Of a DNA stretch of 64,000 bases, positions 26,997 to 38,959 are shown in pieces. The DNA is from Ridgeia piscesae (lineage: Eukaryota > Annelida > Polychaeta > Sabellida > Siboglinidae). A model generated the notes under the pieces. It searched no databases. It saw nothing but the letters and a program-made list of their open reading frames with translations, and was not told where the DNA came from. The translations under genes and the position numbers were made by a program. Numbering within the stretch: position 1 is the stretch's first letter; each line of letters begins with the position of its first letter. The DNA lies in contig JAODUO010000053.1 of assembly GCA_025642075.2 (NCBI GenBank), forward strand, positions 1,209,501 through 1,273,500. The letters are read 5' to 3'.

Positions 26997-29900
26997 TGTA
27001 CATATATACATATGTACTTGTGTTTTCAAGTACAAATAATTAAAACCGTATTAAAAGAGTTGAAACTTATTTTTCTTTTATTGAAATAGATAATTTCATT
27101 TTGGATTTAGAATTTATTTTGCAACATAGAAATAGAACTTATTTCTTTTAATTGATTATTACTTTATAATTACACATACATGCATGCATGCATGCATGCA
27201 TGCACGCACGCACGTAACATCTCTATTCCTGAAATCTTTCATTGACATCTCTTTAATCTGTCTGCATGAAAATTATCTTTGAACACCGAGTTTACCACAA
27301 ACCCAGACAATAGACACCACTGAAGTAGTACATACAATAACACCAACGTCACCAATTACATTTAACCAGAACAACTATTAAATAGAACCACATCACTGAA
27401 CCATATGTACATACCCTCTCAGTGTCGTGCAGCATGTCGGCATATGCTGATCTACAACAGCAACGAAGCCTGACTGAGACTCGACTGAGGCGAACAGGGT
27501 CGAGGACATTAAGGCATTCTGACCTTTATCATAACTACATTGAAGCTGTTAGCCTGTTGCTGCCCTATGATAAAACACACACAGTACATCTGTGGCAGCT
27601 GTCTGACGCACGGCTTCAAAGGCAGCAGCATGGACTGGATACTTAAGATTGTATATATCATGATGTTTATCAATTTATAGTGTAGTGTTGCAACACACTT
27701 CGAGCCTAAATCTTGTTTAAGCCTCATGGAGAGTATGCATACATGCACTAATGGAACCATACCGAATGGTCGTCAATTTTGTGTACATAGGCCCCGTACA
27801 GCGGTACAGGCCTAGATATCTACGTCAACATGCATGAAATATTCAGCTGTGCTGAAAATGTTATACATGTATTTGACGCACATCAGAAATTAACAGTGCT
27901 TACCAGAAAAGTCACTTTAAAACGTTTTCTGTATGGTTTGGCTTGGTTTATAAAAGATGATTCAGAACATTGTACTTAGAACATTGTTAACACAAGAAAA
28001 CACAATAAAAACAAACAAACATTCTTACTGTCATGCCAGTTCTATTTGCAGTTTATACGTTTACAGGCAACACGACGAAAACACATTAATAAATTACTAT
28101 GTCAGTGCTCGTAACTTTGTGTGTTGTTTTTAGTGTCACAACTCATCAGAACATTCCTTGGTCTTCTGATGTATGGCACTGGCACTGGCTACATGTGACT
28201 TGACTTACTGCCAATGGTATATAAAACAACCCCACCAGGCAGCCAATGGCATCCACATACCAGAAGATGGGATATCTCTCCCAACTGACAGTAGACTGAT
28301 AATAACAGCATTCGTATCAGCTTCTCCAAATCCACAGGTGACTAGAGTAGGCCGAGAAATGTTAGGAAACATGACCAGTTGATAAAGGGTGTGAGGATAT
28401 TTAGAAGGCTACTTATCTCAGTCACTGTGGACCTGCCCCAATTATTTAGAGTTCTGTTATTAGTTTCTGAGATATCCAGCCAGGAAAAAGCTACTCTGAA
28501 AATAAAAGTACTTCTAAAATACGAGTAAAACCTAAACACATAAAACACAAATGCAGAGGTCAAAATTCTTATTTTCCCCCACCGACCAGGGGAACTAGCA
28601 GCGTTAAAATTTTACTCATACCCAACTACCCATGAACAATCCCTTGTCCCCATTTTTTTGACATTGTCAAAATGCTTGTAATGCAAATTTGATAAAACAC
28701 TACTTTCGTCAAAATATGGAGCTGTTTGTTATGAAAAGTCTGCATTGTGAACACATTTATTTGTAATTTTCATAATCAGAGCCAGTGTCACGACAGCCTG
28801 GGGACTTGGCTTTGTAATAGTGTTAATCATGTCTTATCAGTTATCACCCTGTTGAATTTTTTTCGAGATTTGTTCAATTCCGTGTAATGTGCCTTCTCTT
28901 TCATTGGTGTCTCTCAAGAAAGTGTAGAGGTCTTAGTAACCGGCCAGGTGTTCTAGCATTCTTTCATTGACCTGCTGTGGTTGTTAGTCTTTGACTTTTC
29001 AATTCAATTCAATAAATTTATTCCGGAACATTACATCCATATAAAAAGGTAAACTAAACTAAGACTAATAACTACATACATAAAGCATTTTTCGCCAATG
29101 GCGACACAGTGGTGACATACACAGAGCATCACTACCAGGTACTCATGATCGTCTGTAGTACTGCATTGCCCGATCTACATAATAATTATACAAGTAAAAA
29201 AACTATACAAATTTTTTCTTATTAACATTTTTCATGTGGGTAAGCCTCTTGAAACAAACATATAACAGTTATAACTTGCACTACAATCTCGAGGTTCATT
29301 GCATAACAATCTAAACATATTGTATGCTACACAGTTTTCTAAAAGCCTCTGATCCATAGGAACGTACACCACAGCTGGCATGTACACAATGAAGCACAGG
29401 AGGATTTAAATAAAGTACATTTTACAGATTCTCTACACTTGTAAAACTATACATAGTCAAGGCACTAATTGTTAGTTTGGTGGTCTTGCAAATTTACATT
29501 GAGTAGTAAACACTTTACAGCAAGATGGGCAGAGATCAATACATACATTGCATAAAAACTATTTTATTTACTATAACTACCTCACAGTGTATCAACAACA
29601 TAAAAATAGGTGGAATTGTTGGCCGAAATCAACGGACCCAAGTTAGGCCCTTATATATATATAATCATATATATATATGTTGCTATATATATAAAACTGT
29701 ATATATCAGAGATGGAGTGAGTACAATACAAATGTACTCGAGTACGATTACTTTAGAATATAATCATGATTACTTTCATGATTACTTTAATGAATATCCT
29801 GTAACATAAAGGCGACTTTCATGGAATCTCTTGTTCTGTTGTTGTGTCACTAATGTTCTAACTGATTATTGCTATAGTATAGATTTTGAGTTTGACCTGT

Positions 29901-30233
29901 ATAATGACCTGCAAGATTCAGAGAATATCTGAACAATGTTACATGATGATGAATGTATGTATTCTGTAACATCCCAATAATACCAGTAGTTGAGGCGTCG
30001 TGAGCATTACGGCTTTAAGCCGTGCTATTTTCGGCTAAATTTAGGTTTCCGACAGCTTGAGTATGTTGTTTACGTTGTTGACACGCGCGAGACAGCAGAC
30101 GACTGGGTCTGGGCCACTCTGGGGCACCTGCGACTTACCTGGCAACCTCCTGGTGAAAGTCATAATTGTCATCTTGCACTATCCAATCTATCTTACCAGT
30201 CACTGGACTAACTTTAGCCACAAACGTGCTCAT
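16451..30233 (-). CDS. PRMT7: Protein arginine methyltransferase 7, complete, 14 coding exons
   Basis: Exons 5' to 3': 30233-30139, 27451-27415, 26916-26767, 25491-25383, 24836-24724, 24485-24253, 23505-23322, 21655-21525, 21084-20949, 20546-20463, 19381-19244, 18807-18571, 17326-17166, 16709-16451. Phases join throughout, giving 688 residues against about 692 in mammals. It transfers methyl from SAM to arginine, giving monomethylarginine. Visible: [10 protein letters not shown], then SAYADMLHD in a 37-bp microexon; motif [15 protein letters not shown]; the double-E loop [13 protein letters not shown]; and a second degenerate methyltransferase repeat with [34 protein letters not shown] and LWRIRAP. 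The start is the ATG giving [17 protein letters not shown]. Intron 1 is 2.7 kb and holds transposon remnants; intron 7 holds a 29-bp array. Confidence 0.95.
16799..16858. repeat. (GTGC)n microsatellite, PRMT7 last intron
   Basis: About twelve TGCG tetramers ending CGCGCACG, roughly 90 bp upstream (minus strand) of the last PRMT7 exon. Alternating purine-pyrimidine sequence could adopt Z-form DNA. Confidence 0.9.
17450..17830 (-). mobile_element. Decayed 3' end of a non-LTR retrotransposon
   Basis: On the minus strand 17,700-17,575 reads [19 protein letters not shown], typical of the last residues of jockey/CR1/L2-type reverse-transcriptase ORFs. The flank (minus) has GATAAGCCATAGGCTTCCT and a TTGTTAAACCTTGTTAAA tract, resembling the 3' UTR of the plus-strand LINE at 44,010-44,100. 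It is a 5'-truncated copy in PRMT7 intron 12. Confidence 0.6.
17805..17945. repeat. AT-rich degenerate tandem repeat
   Basis: Irregular units like ATAAATTAAATAAATTA, adjoining the LINE remnant. Confidence 0.8.
21683..23200. repeat. 29-bp minisatellite, about 50 units, PRMT7 intron 7
   Basis: The unit is GGCTGTTGTAAGGGGTGGAG plus TGATCACCT. Main variants are TAAG/TCAG and GGAG/GGTG, with degenerate edge units to about 23,300. It nearly fills the intron between PRMT7 exons 23505-23322 and 21655-21525. On the transcribed (minus) strand each unit holds both an acceptor-like CTTACAACAG and a donor-like CCAG|GTGATC, plus the palindrome GTGATCAC. Confidence 0.95.
26960..26996. repeat. (AT)n microsatellite, PRMT7 intron 2
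   Basis: AT dinucleotides just 5' (minus strand) of the exon holding the SAM-binding motif. AT-rich sequence at 26,110-26,380 in the next intron is otherwise featureless. Confidence 0.9.
27175..27216. repeat. (CATG)n(CACG)n microsatellite
   Basis: Tetranucleotide repeats in PRMT7 intron 2. Confidence 0.9.
28998..29560 (-). mobile_element. Possible LINE 3' UTR remnant with (TTGAAT)n tail
   Basis: TCAATTCAATTCAATAAATT at the left edge followed by TATTCCGGAACATTAC resembles the reverse of a non-LTR 3' tail. The LINE fragment at 42.5 kb starts with a similar TTTACTTTATTGTCC. No reverse-transcriptase residues are recognisable here. It lies in PRMT7 intron 1. Confidence 0.3.
29707..29815. mobile_element. 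hAT-like terminal region or MITE
   Basis: CAGAGATGGAGTGAGTACAA, then GTACTCGAGTACGATTAC and repeated GATTACTTT, is like the ends of hAT-family DNA transposons (CAGNG start, then GTACTCGAGTACTxxxTTACTTT). The other end was not found. It lies in PRMT7 intron 1. Confidence 0.4.
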
Positions 30234-31800
30234 GTTAGTGTGACGGACATTGAGGAAAGTACGATGAAGTCGCGAAAATTTCGCTATCGACAGTACTAGG
30301 CCTCGCGCACGCATTGACGAGTCTAGTGTGTAGTCTGAAATTAGTTACACTGTAACATTGGTCACGTAGAAAACATCGCTAACACCGTTACGATCTGCTC
30401 ATAAGTACTCCCACGTGTGATTCGAACATGGGGTCTTGACTTGATATCTACGTTAAATTACATATCATCGACGTATTTCTCGCCATTAGATAGACCGTTA
30501 AATTATAAGCGGATATAATTTCGGAGGTTCACACATCATGCAATTGATATAGCGCTAGATGGCGACACAACTTGAATATAAATTTAGTCTGCGAGTTATT
30601 CTATAGGTGGCGCTAGCCACGAATAAGCGCTAAATGCATTGTGAATGTGAAATTTCATTAGTAAGAGCTTAGCCGTAGGTAAAAACCTCATCCAATATAT
30701 ATACATATAGACTATATGTGTCTTGTATAAGTCTATCCATAAATATTTAGAAGAGTACAGTGGATTTATCGTGTTGCCGCAGTTTTATGACGGTATCCAA
30801 CTCCGCAGAACTTTAGCGAAATGATAAGGCCTGATTCCACTATGTCTATGCCTCTGCTGGGTCTATGCCTATGACTTGTTACTTCAGAAACTCCCAGGAA
30901 TCTGCGGTGGCAGAGAAATGCCCTTTCTGCACTGCCCTAAGCGCGAGACTGACACATAATTGTCAAAACATTTCACAAATGGCAAATAATAATCTGTGTA
31001 GATATATAAAGATCATTAAAAACATGCAACAGTGCCACGCCGCTGTGTGATATATGAGCCTTAGTAGCACGAAACAACGTACATAGGTAAGGTTTCACGC
31101 ATAAGCACAGTTTCACATTTTTTTTACAAATGGTTTACGCTCAGTTAACTGAATCCATATTTATAATAATTATGTTCCATCACCGTCGTGTTCCCCACAT
31201 TTTCTTTTAGATGTGTTCACCAGTTCTTTCTTTTTCAGATGCGTTCATCGTCTCTCTTTCTCTTCATCCACATTCATACCTCTCTCTCCCTCTCCCTCTC
31301 CCTCTCCCACTCCCACTCCCACTCCCACTCCCACTCTCTCTCTATTTCAATAAACATGATATGCCAAAACAAATATGTCAGTGCTGCATGTTACGGGACA
31401 AAATATAGTTTCCTTCCAATAATGCTATATCTATTAATATATAAACTAAATAAAACTTGAACATTAAATTATTACTCCCTCCCTCTCTCCCTCAGCCCTC
31501 CCTCTCTTCCTACCTCCATCCCTTCCTACCTCCCTTCCTCCCTCCCTCTCTCCCTCTTCGTCTGATCCTCCCTCCGCTGTCTCTGCGTCACACTATGTCT
31601 ATCTTGTTTTCCTTATTCTTTCCCACTCTTCTCTGCTCGTCTACACCCCTCTTCCTCCACAGTTTTCGCCAGCCACTCGTTTTTTTGTAGCCATCCTCAT
31701 TCTCATTAATAGCCTGGTTTATATTACACATACACAAGCCAGTTGCTAAGGCAACAGTTAGAAATGTGCGACATTGTTGATGAGTTGGCGTGTGATATGA
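30234..31800. other. Gap between PRMT7 and the HMGXB4-like gene
   Basis: Must hold the PRMT7 5' UTR and promoter and the start of the HMGXB4-like gene, whose first exon I could not locate. Pyrimidine-rich simple repeats occur at 31,270-31,345 (CTCTCC, CCCACT) and 31,470-31,560 (CCTCCCT). Nothing else is recognised. Confidence 0.5.
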
Positions 31801-33994
31801 TTTGAGATTGAAGAAAAAGAAGACAAGGAAGCGGGAAAGTGAAGGTGCGAACGGACTCAAGACATTATTACTAGGAGAGACAGTGGCCAAGAAAAAGAAG
31901 AAATCATCCAAGAAACAGATGACAATGTCTCAGTCAACAGATGAGGAAGAATTCATGGCCACCATGAATGCTTTTGCCAAGGTTTGTTTCTGTTATTGTC
32001 AAACAAATAGCAAAAACTGTACGATTATTTTGACTCTTGGTACAGTGTATTAATATTATACCTCATAATATAAATAGCTTATCAAACAATTGAAAAAGTT
32101 TTACACATCAACAGAAAACATGAAAATTTTCCCAACTGATCAATGCAGACAAAATATATGTGTTCCTAGGATAATGTAACTGAACAATCAATTTATATCC
32201 ATTCAACAAGACCAACATACAAACCGTAAAACCGCTAAGAAAACCTAGGCAGCAATAAATTTAGAAAAAAACATTAAGATATTCCTTTTCTTCCAGTATT
32301 TCCAGACTTCTTGCACATGTACAGTTTTGTACACACACGCACGTATGCACGCATGCACGCACGCACGCACGCATGCAGCAGACAGACAGACAGTAGCTGT
32401 TTATGGTTAATGTGGTTTGTAGAGCACAGACAGGCTGTGGATGGGTTGAACACGAAGCTGCCTGTGTACGCCAACGCAAGTGAGATGGCACTCAAACTGA
32501 AGACATCTGCTGAGAGGAAGGAAAGCAAACAGCGGAAGTACAAGAAAGGAAAAACCAAGGAAGATCCACTCAAGGTTTAGATATATAGTTGTTTTTTCTT
32601 TTGTTAATATTATAATACAGGTGTTTTATGTTTTAATATTATACATTATACACAAACAATAATGCCAATAAAAACAACGTTTGAAACATCTTTATACTGT
32701 GTAATATTAACTAAAATAGAGACTGGTCTTTATAACAACATACTGTCATAAGGGTGTAAGGTATGTTACATTAGTTTTAGTTATATTTTCAGAGATGTGT
32801 TTTCAGTTAATCGTGTAAAAATAACGACTTGAGGTTTTGCATTGTATTGTATCATTGTATTATTTTAGCAGAGACAGTGGGCATTCTCTACACTGTGTCT
32901 GTCTACACTAGAAGTTCAAGTGATAATGTAACTATTTCAAGACACACAGCTAACTATTGAACTATTCATCACATGACCTAGTATTTTAAATAGCGCAGAC
33001 CATAACAAATATAGAGTGTACATGATTGTGATGTCTGCAAACACTGACAATCTGACATGTTGTTTCATGTCTCCAGCCCCGTAAGAGACGAGCTCCAATG
33101 GTCTACATGCTGTGGTGTTCGTCCTACAGACAGAAGGTTATCACAGAGACACCAGGCATCGGCAAGTTCTCCTTAGTGTAAACACTCTACTGTATCACAG
33201 CCGCACCATGCAGTGTAGTTGAGCAGCTGTCTTCTATACCAAGTTACCCAGTTCATTTCTTCTGTTTGTTAAATATGTGCTTCGGTTCTTATCTGTATTA
33301 ATCAGTCTTTGTCACTAACTCAAGGTAGGCAATATTTATTTTGTTCTTTCACTTTATTAAACATTATTTAATCTTACATACAAATTATAATAAGGGAACT
33401 TGCATTCAACACACCAGTATGCAGAAGTAGTTAACAGTGTTCAGATAGACTGCACAGTGTCGGCCATATTGAGTAAGTTAACAATTTGAATTTAATGATG
33501 TGTAGCAATTTATATTGATAGTTGCTTGTAGATTTTGTGCAGATGAGCAAGAGACTGGGCGAATTGTGACAGGCGTTGCCAGAGAAACAGAAAATGGTAA
33601 CGTACAATTAGCTATGCAATATTTCACTCAATCTGTGTCTGATTTCTATTTTCTTATTTTATGAAAGCACACCAATATAATAATAATGTGCTTTTTATCT
33701 ACTAAATTGAATTGATAAATGCATCACTAAAAAGCACTATACTGAATTTTTTATAAAGCTTGAACACACTGGAGCTGCAAATTGGATGCGTATGTTGTGT
33801 AGTAAAGAACTTCTTATGGTAAAGGTTGACATTTGAACTGTGATACCGACATTTGAAGTATAATTTTGACCATTTTCTTCCAATGCTTACTGATGCATAA
33901 ATTCATTCATTGGGTGGCAGTCGTGTTGTCACAAAGTATGTTGTTACCATGACATAATGTTAATGGGCATGGTCATCTAATACTGTTTCAGTAG

Positions 33995-34039
33995 ATAGGA
34001 CAACATCACAGTTCCATAGGAACTGTGATGTTGTCCTAT
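33995..34039. repeat. Perfect inverted repeat, 21-bp arms, 3-bp loop
   Basis: The arm starts ATAGGACAACATCACAGTTC. It is followed by one more C, the loop ATA, and the exact reverse complement ending GTTGTCCTAT. No mismatch occurs across 21 pairs. It lies in an intron of the HMGXB4-like gene, about 110 bp before the acceptor at 34146. Confidence 0.95.
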
Positions 34040-34439
34040 GGAGTCTGCTGAGTAAATTTTCTGAAATTTTGTCAGATGTCAAAGGAACAATTTCAATTAA
34101 TGGTGTTTTCTGCACGAATCGTAAAACACTAATTCGCTGTTGGCAGAGCTGGAAACGTAAAGCGAGGAAGGCAGCTACGAAGGGTACGACCATGATCAGC
34201 ACCGGTAAGACCGGGCATGCCAAGTCTGGTCATGTGGGCACCCTGCTAATGAGCGGGCAGCACCAGGTGAAGGGGTCAACCAGTATGCGGGCAGTCAGCC
34301 ATGGTGATGGTCATACCATTGCCGGTCAAAGTGACCAGGAAAAATAAGATGACTGCATTCAATGTGAGTGGACATAGGGTCCAACCGATGGCTCATCTCG
34401 GGATAAGAAATTGTTCTCCCACAGCAATAAAACAAGTAC

Positions 34440-34443
34440 AGAT

Positions 34444-34478
<35 letters not shown>

Positions 34479-34492
34479 ACATATGTATACTA
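34440..34492. repeat. (AT)n/(GTAT)n microsatellite
   Basis: AT dinucleotides followed by ATGTATGTATGTATAC. Confidence 0.9.
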
Positions 34493-36464
34493 GGACATAC
34501 AGCAATATATTTAAAAAGTGAACTGTACAACTGAAGATATACATTTGGCAATATATACATTTTCAAAAGAAAAAAATCAATTGTTTTGCAATGGAAGACT
34601 CCTACTAAAATCAATCTGATTGCTATCGTAGGAGCCACCCAGGAAATAAGATATGTATATAATCATACATTTTCTATAAAAAAATAGACAATGTCTAAAC
34701 ATTTTATTATAAGTTCAAAATGGTCTTTATATTTCATAGTGTGTATAATGTCTAAGATATATCTACATTGGCACCAATTTTGGTGTTGCATCATTTTGTA
34801 TAATTATATTGTGTACTTTCACTCCAGCAGTGTGTCAGTGTATCCCATGCAGGGGTCAAGGGTCAAGCTTAGTCAACTTTTAATTTCCTTGCTAAAATGT
34901 AACAGCACTACAGATGATAAAATTATACGGAAAATTACAGATATTTATCCTAAGGGGAACAGGGATAAAAACCCTAAACACCCCACATTGTGTTACGCAA
35001 GGTACTGTTCTTCTATATGTGTAAGCATAGCCTGTCTGTGTGTGGTAACACATACAGGGAAGTGTGTTGTTTCAGGTTGGGTGACAGTCCATTGATGCAG
35101 CAGCTCACTTGAAGCTCCTTGGTGAATCTCTCAGCATCATCGGTGCCAGACTCAAGGAACATGTGGTATGATGTTTATTATAATCATTTCGTACCTCAGT
35201 TACAGACCATTTCACAAACACTGCATATGTACATCCATATCATCATTCAACAAGTGTCATATGTCAGGATTTATTGCCAACTGGTTTATATATACTCTTT
35301 TACTACATTAGTTGTGGTGGGGTGACTAAAATAATTATATACATAGTTGAAAGCAGGTTGATTGGTTTTAGGGTCCATGCATCATCTTGTAGAGCTACTG
35401 ATAGATGGTTGATTAGTTTCAGGTTCAGGCATCATCCACTATAATGTTATATTATTTAATTTACATAATCATTTTGTTTCGTTTGAATTTCAATCTGCCA
35501 TTTTATTTGTATGTACCTAATTTGCTAAGTAATAACCACCAGTATTTACACTTGCAGCTCAATGCCTCGACGCTTACATTTGTTTCAACCCTGGCTGACA
35601 GACGTCTCAAGTGACTCCCCTGGCGCCACGCCAAAGAACTGTTTGGTTTTTGTCCCGTCTTCGCAAATTGATGAAGGAACATTACCCGTTGTGCCATCCG
35701 TCCAGTTGGCAACTGACCAACTGCCATACAAATACAAGATCGTGGAAACGGAACCCTGGGTAGGCAAACTGTGCTATTTGATTATCTATAGATTAATATA
35801 CCAACTTTGGAGCATTGTAACAGTATCATCTCCGAAGTGCTGAAGCTCACAAAATTCTTTTAATAATCTTAATAGTATATTTTATTTGCCACACTGAGTA
35901 TTGTTCATTGTGCTTCATAGCCTTCACAACACATTAAGATACATAAATAATAAAAAATATGAATTTATGTACTGTATATTAATTAAAATGTTTATAGTAA
36001 TAACATCATGGCCATTTGTCTTCAAATGTAACCACACATGTACCAGGTAATACATTTTTATGTACTTATATTTATCAGTCTCATTTTGCATCTGATTTGT
36101 AGCTGATGTTGCATGCTTTTAACTATCACATATGTCATGTTTTAGGCGATACTCTGGGAAAAGGACAGCTAATATTTTGAGGAAAGAGATTCAGGAATTG
36201 GAAGATTTATTGAAAGGTAGGAAATACAAAGTGATGTCAAACTATCACGACATTTTACAGAATCAATGTGGGCTGCTCCTGTATAACTTAACTTATTATG
36301 TGAGAAGCTTTGCAAATATTTGTCTACATAATAATTTTATCAGTATGTTTTTCTAAAATTTATTCAACATTAAAGACAGACAAACTACAACTATCCACGA
36401 AAACAAACTACAACGATCCAAGCACATATGCATGGAATAGGCAAGACTTTATTGTGGGTAACTG

Positions 36465-36560
36465 CAACAGGGTTATCAACAAATATGTATCAGGTGTTTT
36501 GGCAACTTCTTGGTGGTACAACTGAATGGAGTGAGAAAGTCTTGGGGAGTGTATCTACTT
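36465..36560 (+). repeat. Dispersed repeat, copy 1
   Basis: GGTGTTTTGGCAACTTCTTG, then GTACAACTGA, recurs at about 38,145-38,235 as GGTGTTTTGGCAACTGTTTT, then GTACAGCTGAGTGAG. Two diverged direct copies 1.7 kb apart. Confidence 0.45.
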
Positions 36561-37178
36561 ATCGCACTCATAGAGGATGACCCAGCTAAGTCTCTTCCCC
36601 GATGCACAACAAGAAAGGGGGGAGTAAGCATGAGTTACATCTTGCAGCAAAGGGTGAATGATGTTAACTAAGATGCTGCACTTGTGGTATATTTTAATGT
36701 GCAACCTTTGGAGTGTTGTAAGTGTATCTCATCCAAGGTGCCAAGGTCCTTTTGCCCTTTTATGTGGTCACTTGCTTCCTCTAATCTACCTTTGTTTTTC
36801 CAGATTTGTTCTTCAATATGACATACTTGACTGCTGACCTCCAGTAACTGATGCCCTTGAATTGTTAGATAATCAGTGAATATAAGGTAGCATTCAGTGA
36901 TACAACCATGCATGCACATTGCACACGTGACTGCCTTACTGGTGTGTTGTCTGCAGGTGTTGGTTCTTGTGATGGTTGCTCCATTGTCATATAATATCAA
37001 GCCGAGATCAGTCACCTGCAAACCATGCTCAACTGCCAAAAAGGAAGAGTGGAAGAAATTGAAAGGTAAAAGTTGAACATGAATTCAGCATTTATTTAGA
37101 ATACATGCTATGGTGAATTAAACACATGAATTATAAAATTGTATAAGTAAGACATGAATGGTAATTTTCATTTATCGA

Positions 37179-37179
<1 letters not shown>

Positions 37180-37227
<48 letters not shown>

Positions 37228-37270
37228 GTTGGGTGGGTGGGTGGGTGGGTGGGTGAGTGGGTGTGTGTAT
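37180..37270 (+). repeat. (TG)n then (GGTG)n microsatellite
   Basis: TG dinucleotides followed by GGGTGGGTGGGTGGGTGGGT. The G-runs could support a G-quadruplex. Confidence 0.9.
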
Positions 37271-38144
37271 ATGTGGGTGCACGCAAGTGTCAATGTGACT
37301 ATGTTACATTTGACTGGTGGGTCCAAAAGTTACAGTACTTTGTGTTAATAACATTACAAACAGACAACTAAAAAAACTGGTAAATTATCAAAAAAAATTA
37401 GAGTAAAATAAATAATTTCTGGTACACTTTATTTATCTAATGAACATCTTTGTTATTTTTAGAAGAGTTCACGAGAAACTTCTACACCACAAGTTGAGGT
37501 TGAGCTCAGGATTCTGTGAGGAAATTAGAATAGTAATAACTAGTGTATTTATGAAAATCATTATTGCAATTAGGAACACAATAACAGTGTTAAGTTCTTC
37601 TATCATGAGGACTGTTGAACTTCTCTGCATGGTTGCTATGACTACTTGAGCCATGTTGATCTTCTGTGGACCCAGGTAATCTTCTGTTTGGACCAAATTG
37701 GTGGTCAGTGTGGACCATGTTTCCTTTCTAATGGACCGTGGTAATCTTATGTGTGATGCATGTTGATATTTTTCATGGACATGTTTGTGGGCTATATAAC
37801 AGGTGTTCTCTGTGGATAAGGTTGTTCATTTTGTTCTTTGTGTTCTTTTCAAAAAATGTCTGTTTTTTATAAGATCACTGTACAGGGGTACACTATAATA
37901 ATCCCATTTTGAACATGAAACAATAAAATAATAAAACTTATGTATGTTTGTGCTTGAAAAAATGGACTTCATTGACCTTCTGTGAGGACCAAGTTGATTG
38001 TTTCTTCTGTTATGATACATTGTTGTCATTTGTGTGGAGAATCTCGACCTTTCACGTGTACAGTATAACTAAAGAGACAGGTGTGAACATTGCTTATCAT
38101 ATGTAAGTATACATATGCAAGAGCATGTAATGTAACTGTAAAAG

Positions 38145-38235
38145 GGTAATCAACCAACCAGCCTGGTGTTTTGGCAACTGTTTTATGGTACAGCTGAGTG
38201 AGTCAGCCAGGTCTTTGTGCCTGTGTCTGCTTGCT
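38145..38235 (+). repeat. Dispersed repeat, copy 2
   Basis: The second, diverged copy of the element described at 36,465-36,560, lying about 60 bp before the candidate acceptor at 38,295. Confidence 0.45.
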
Positions 38236-38857
38236 ACAGTTGTATATGTGAATCCATACAACATATGTGTATTCTCTGGTCTACTTCGTTACAGTTTGGC
38301 CTGACGGCATTCTGCAGACGCCACGAGGAGGTGATAGCAGAGATCATTCTCCATCGACACGTATGTGAAGGAACTGGCTGTAATTGAAGAGAGTCTGGAC
38401 CTCGACACAGACAGGAAACACTTCAAGGGGAGGATGCAGATGGAGGGACAGTCAGAAGATAAAGTTAAAGAACATGTGAACAGTGATTACTGGAATAGCA
38501 CGGATATGTGATAGAGAACTGAAGTGGTGCGGACTGGATTATGTAACTATATTAGCAGTGACATCATGATAACCTACAACCATTTAAAGAACAATATGAA
38601 AATGTTTACATGTGTTAAAATACTGTAATGGCTGTGCGTATTCATAACATCTAAAAATAACTACATTGTCAACTGTCAAAAAGTGCACTGTATGTCACGA
38701 GGCCACCATCATGAATGATGTGATCTCAGTCACTATAGTGTATAGGCACAAGATGTAAGTTGGAAAACGTACGTGTCAAGCAGAACTTCTGCCACTTTAT
38801 GGTCTGATTTCTTTTTCAGGACAACCTTCAGGTGAACCCATCATGCTTTCTGTTCTT

Positions 38858-38959
38858 CTAAAACAACCATTTGGTTGCCCTAAATTTGTCACGGTCCTTT
38901 TTCGCTTTCTTTGACGCAGACGATAGTACTACCGGGTGAAACTTTCTCTTACCCGCCAT
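38858..38959 (-). CDS. Small basic open frame, 33 residues, uncertain
   Basis: Begins MAGKRKFHPVVLSS and is rich in lysine and arginine (SASKKAKKDRDKFR), with a stop at 38858. It could be the first coding exon of a minus-strand gene, a short peptide gene, or chance. No partner exon or poly(A) signal was found. The remainder of 38.5-39.99 kb shows no recognised gene. Confidence 0.25.
   Translation of the reverse strand: MAGKRKFHPVVLSSASKKAKKDRDKFRATKWLF

Larger units (their letters stand above)
31808..35165 (+). pseudogene. HMGXB4-like HMG-box gene with a stop codon in the HMG box; pseudogene or misread gene
   Basis: Exon-like segments: about 31808-31981 (lysine-rich, GETVAKKKKKSSKK), 32434-32574 (MALKLKTSAERKE), 33077-33161 (KRRAPMVYMLWCSSYRQKV), 33532-33596, 34147-34266 and 35088-35165. 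Phases are compatible. The third to fifth give an HMG box like HMGXB4, running TPGI, DFVQMSKRLGEL, stop, QALPEKQKM, SWKRKARK. The TGA at 33567-33569 replaces the conserved Trp of the box. The last exon, IDAAAHLKLLGESLSIIGARL, matches the HMGXB4 C-terminal domain, but its continuation (the SGSLSVLLDS-type segment) is not found downstream. The intron after 33161 would use a GC donor (G|GCAAGT). HMGXB4 is a nuclear HMG-box protein linked to Wnt repression and chromatin. The start exon is not identified. Confidence 0.6.
35556..38512 (+). other. Exon-like segments of an unidentified gene or of the decayed 3' part of the HMGXB4-like gene
   Basis: Segments with acceptor/donor sites and protein-like composition: 35557-35760 (KNCLVFVPSSQIDEG, LPYKYKIVETEPW), 36148-36216 (RTANILRKEIQELEDLLK), a short piece near 37,040-37,065 (KKEEWKKL), and 38296-38512 (FGLTAFCRRHEEVIAE, then in another frame YVKELAVIEESLDLDTD). 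Phases do not join cleanly between the first two, and the last needs a one-base shift at about 38,343. I do not recognise the family. They could be genuine exons of a gene with missing pieces or relics. Confidence 0.3.

Noticed and set aside
33567..33569. Selenocysteine codon in the HMG box
   Set aside because: The position is a tryptophan in the family, the protein is not a redox enzyme, and no SECIS-like element is apparent. A mutation or error is simpler.
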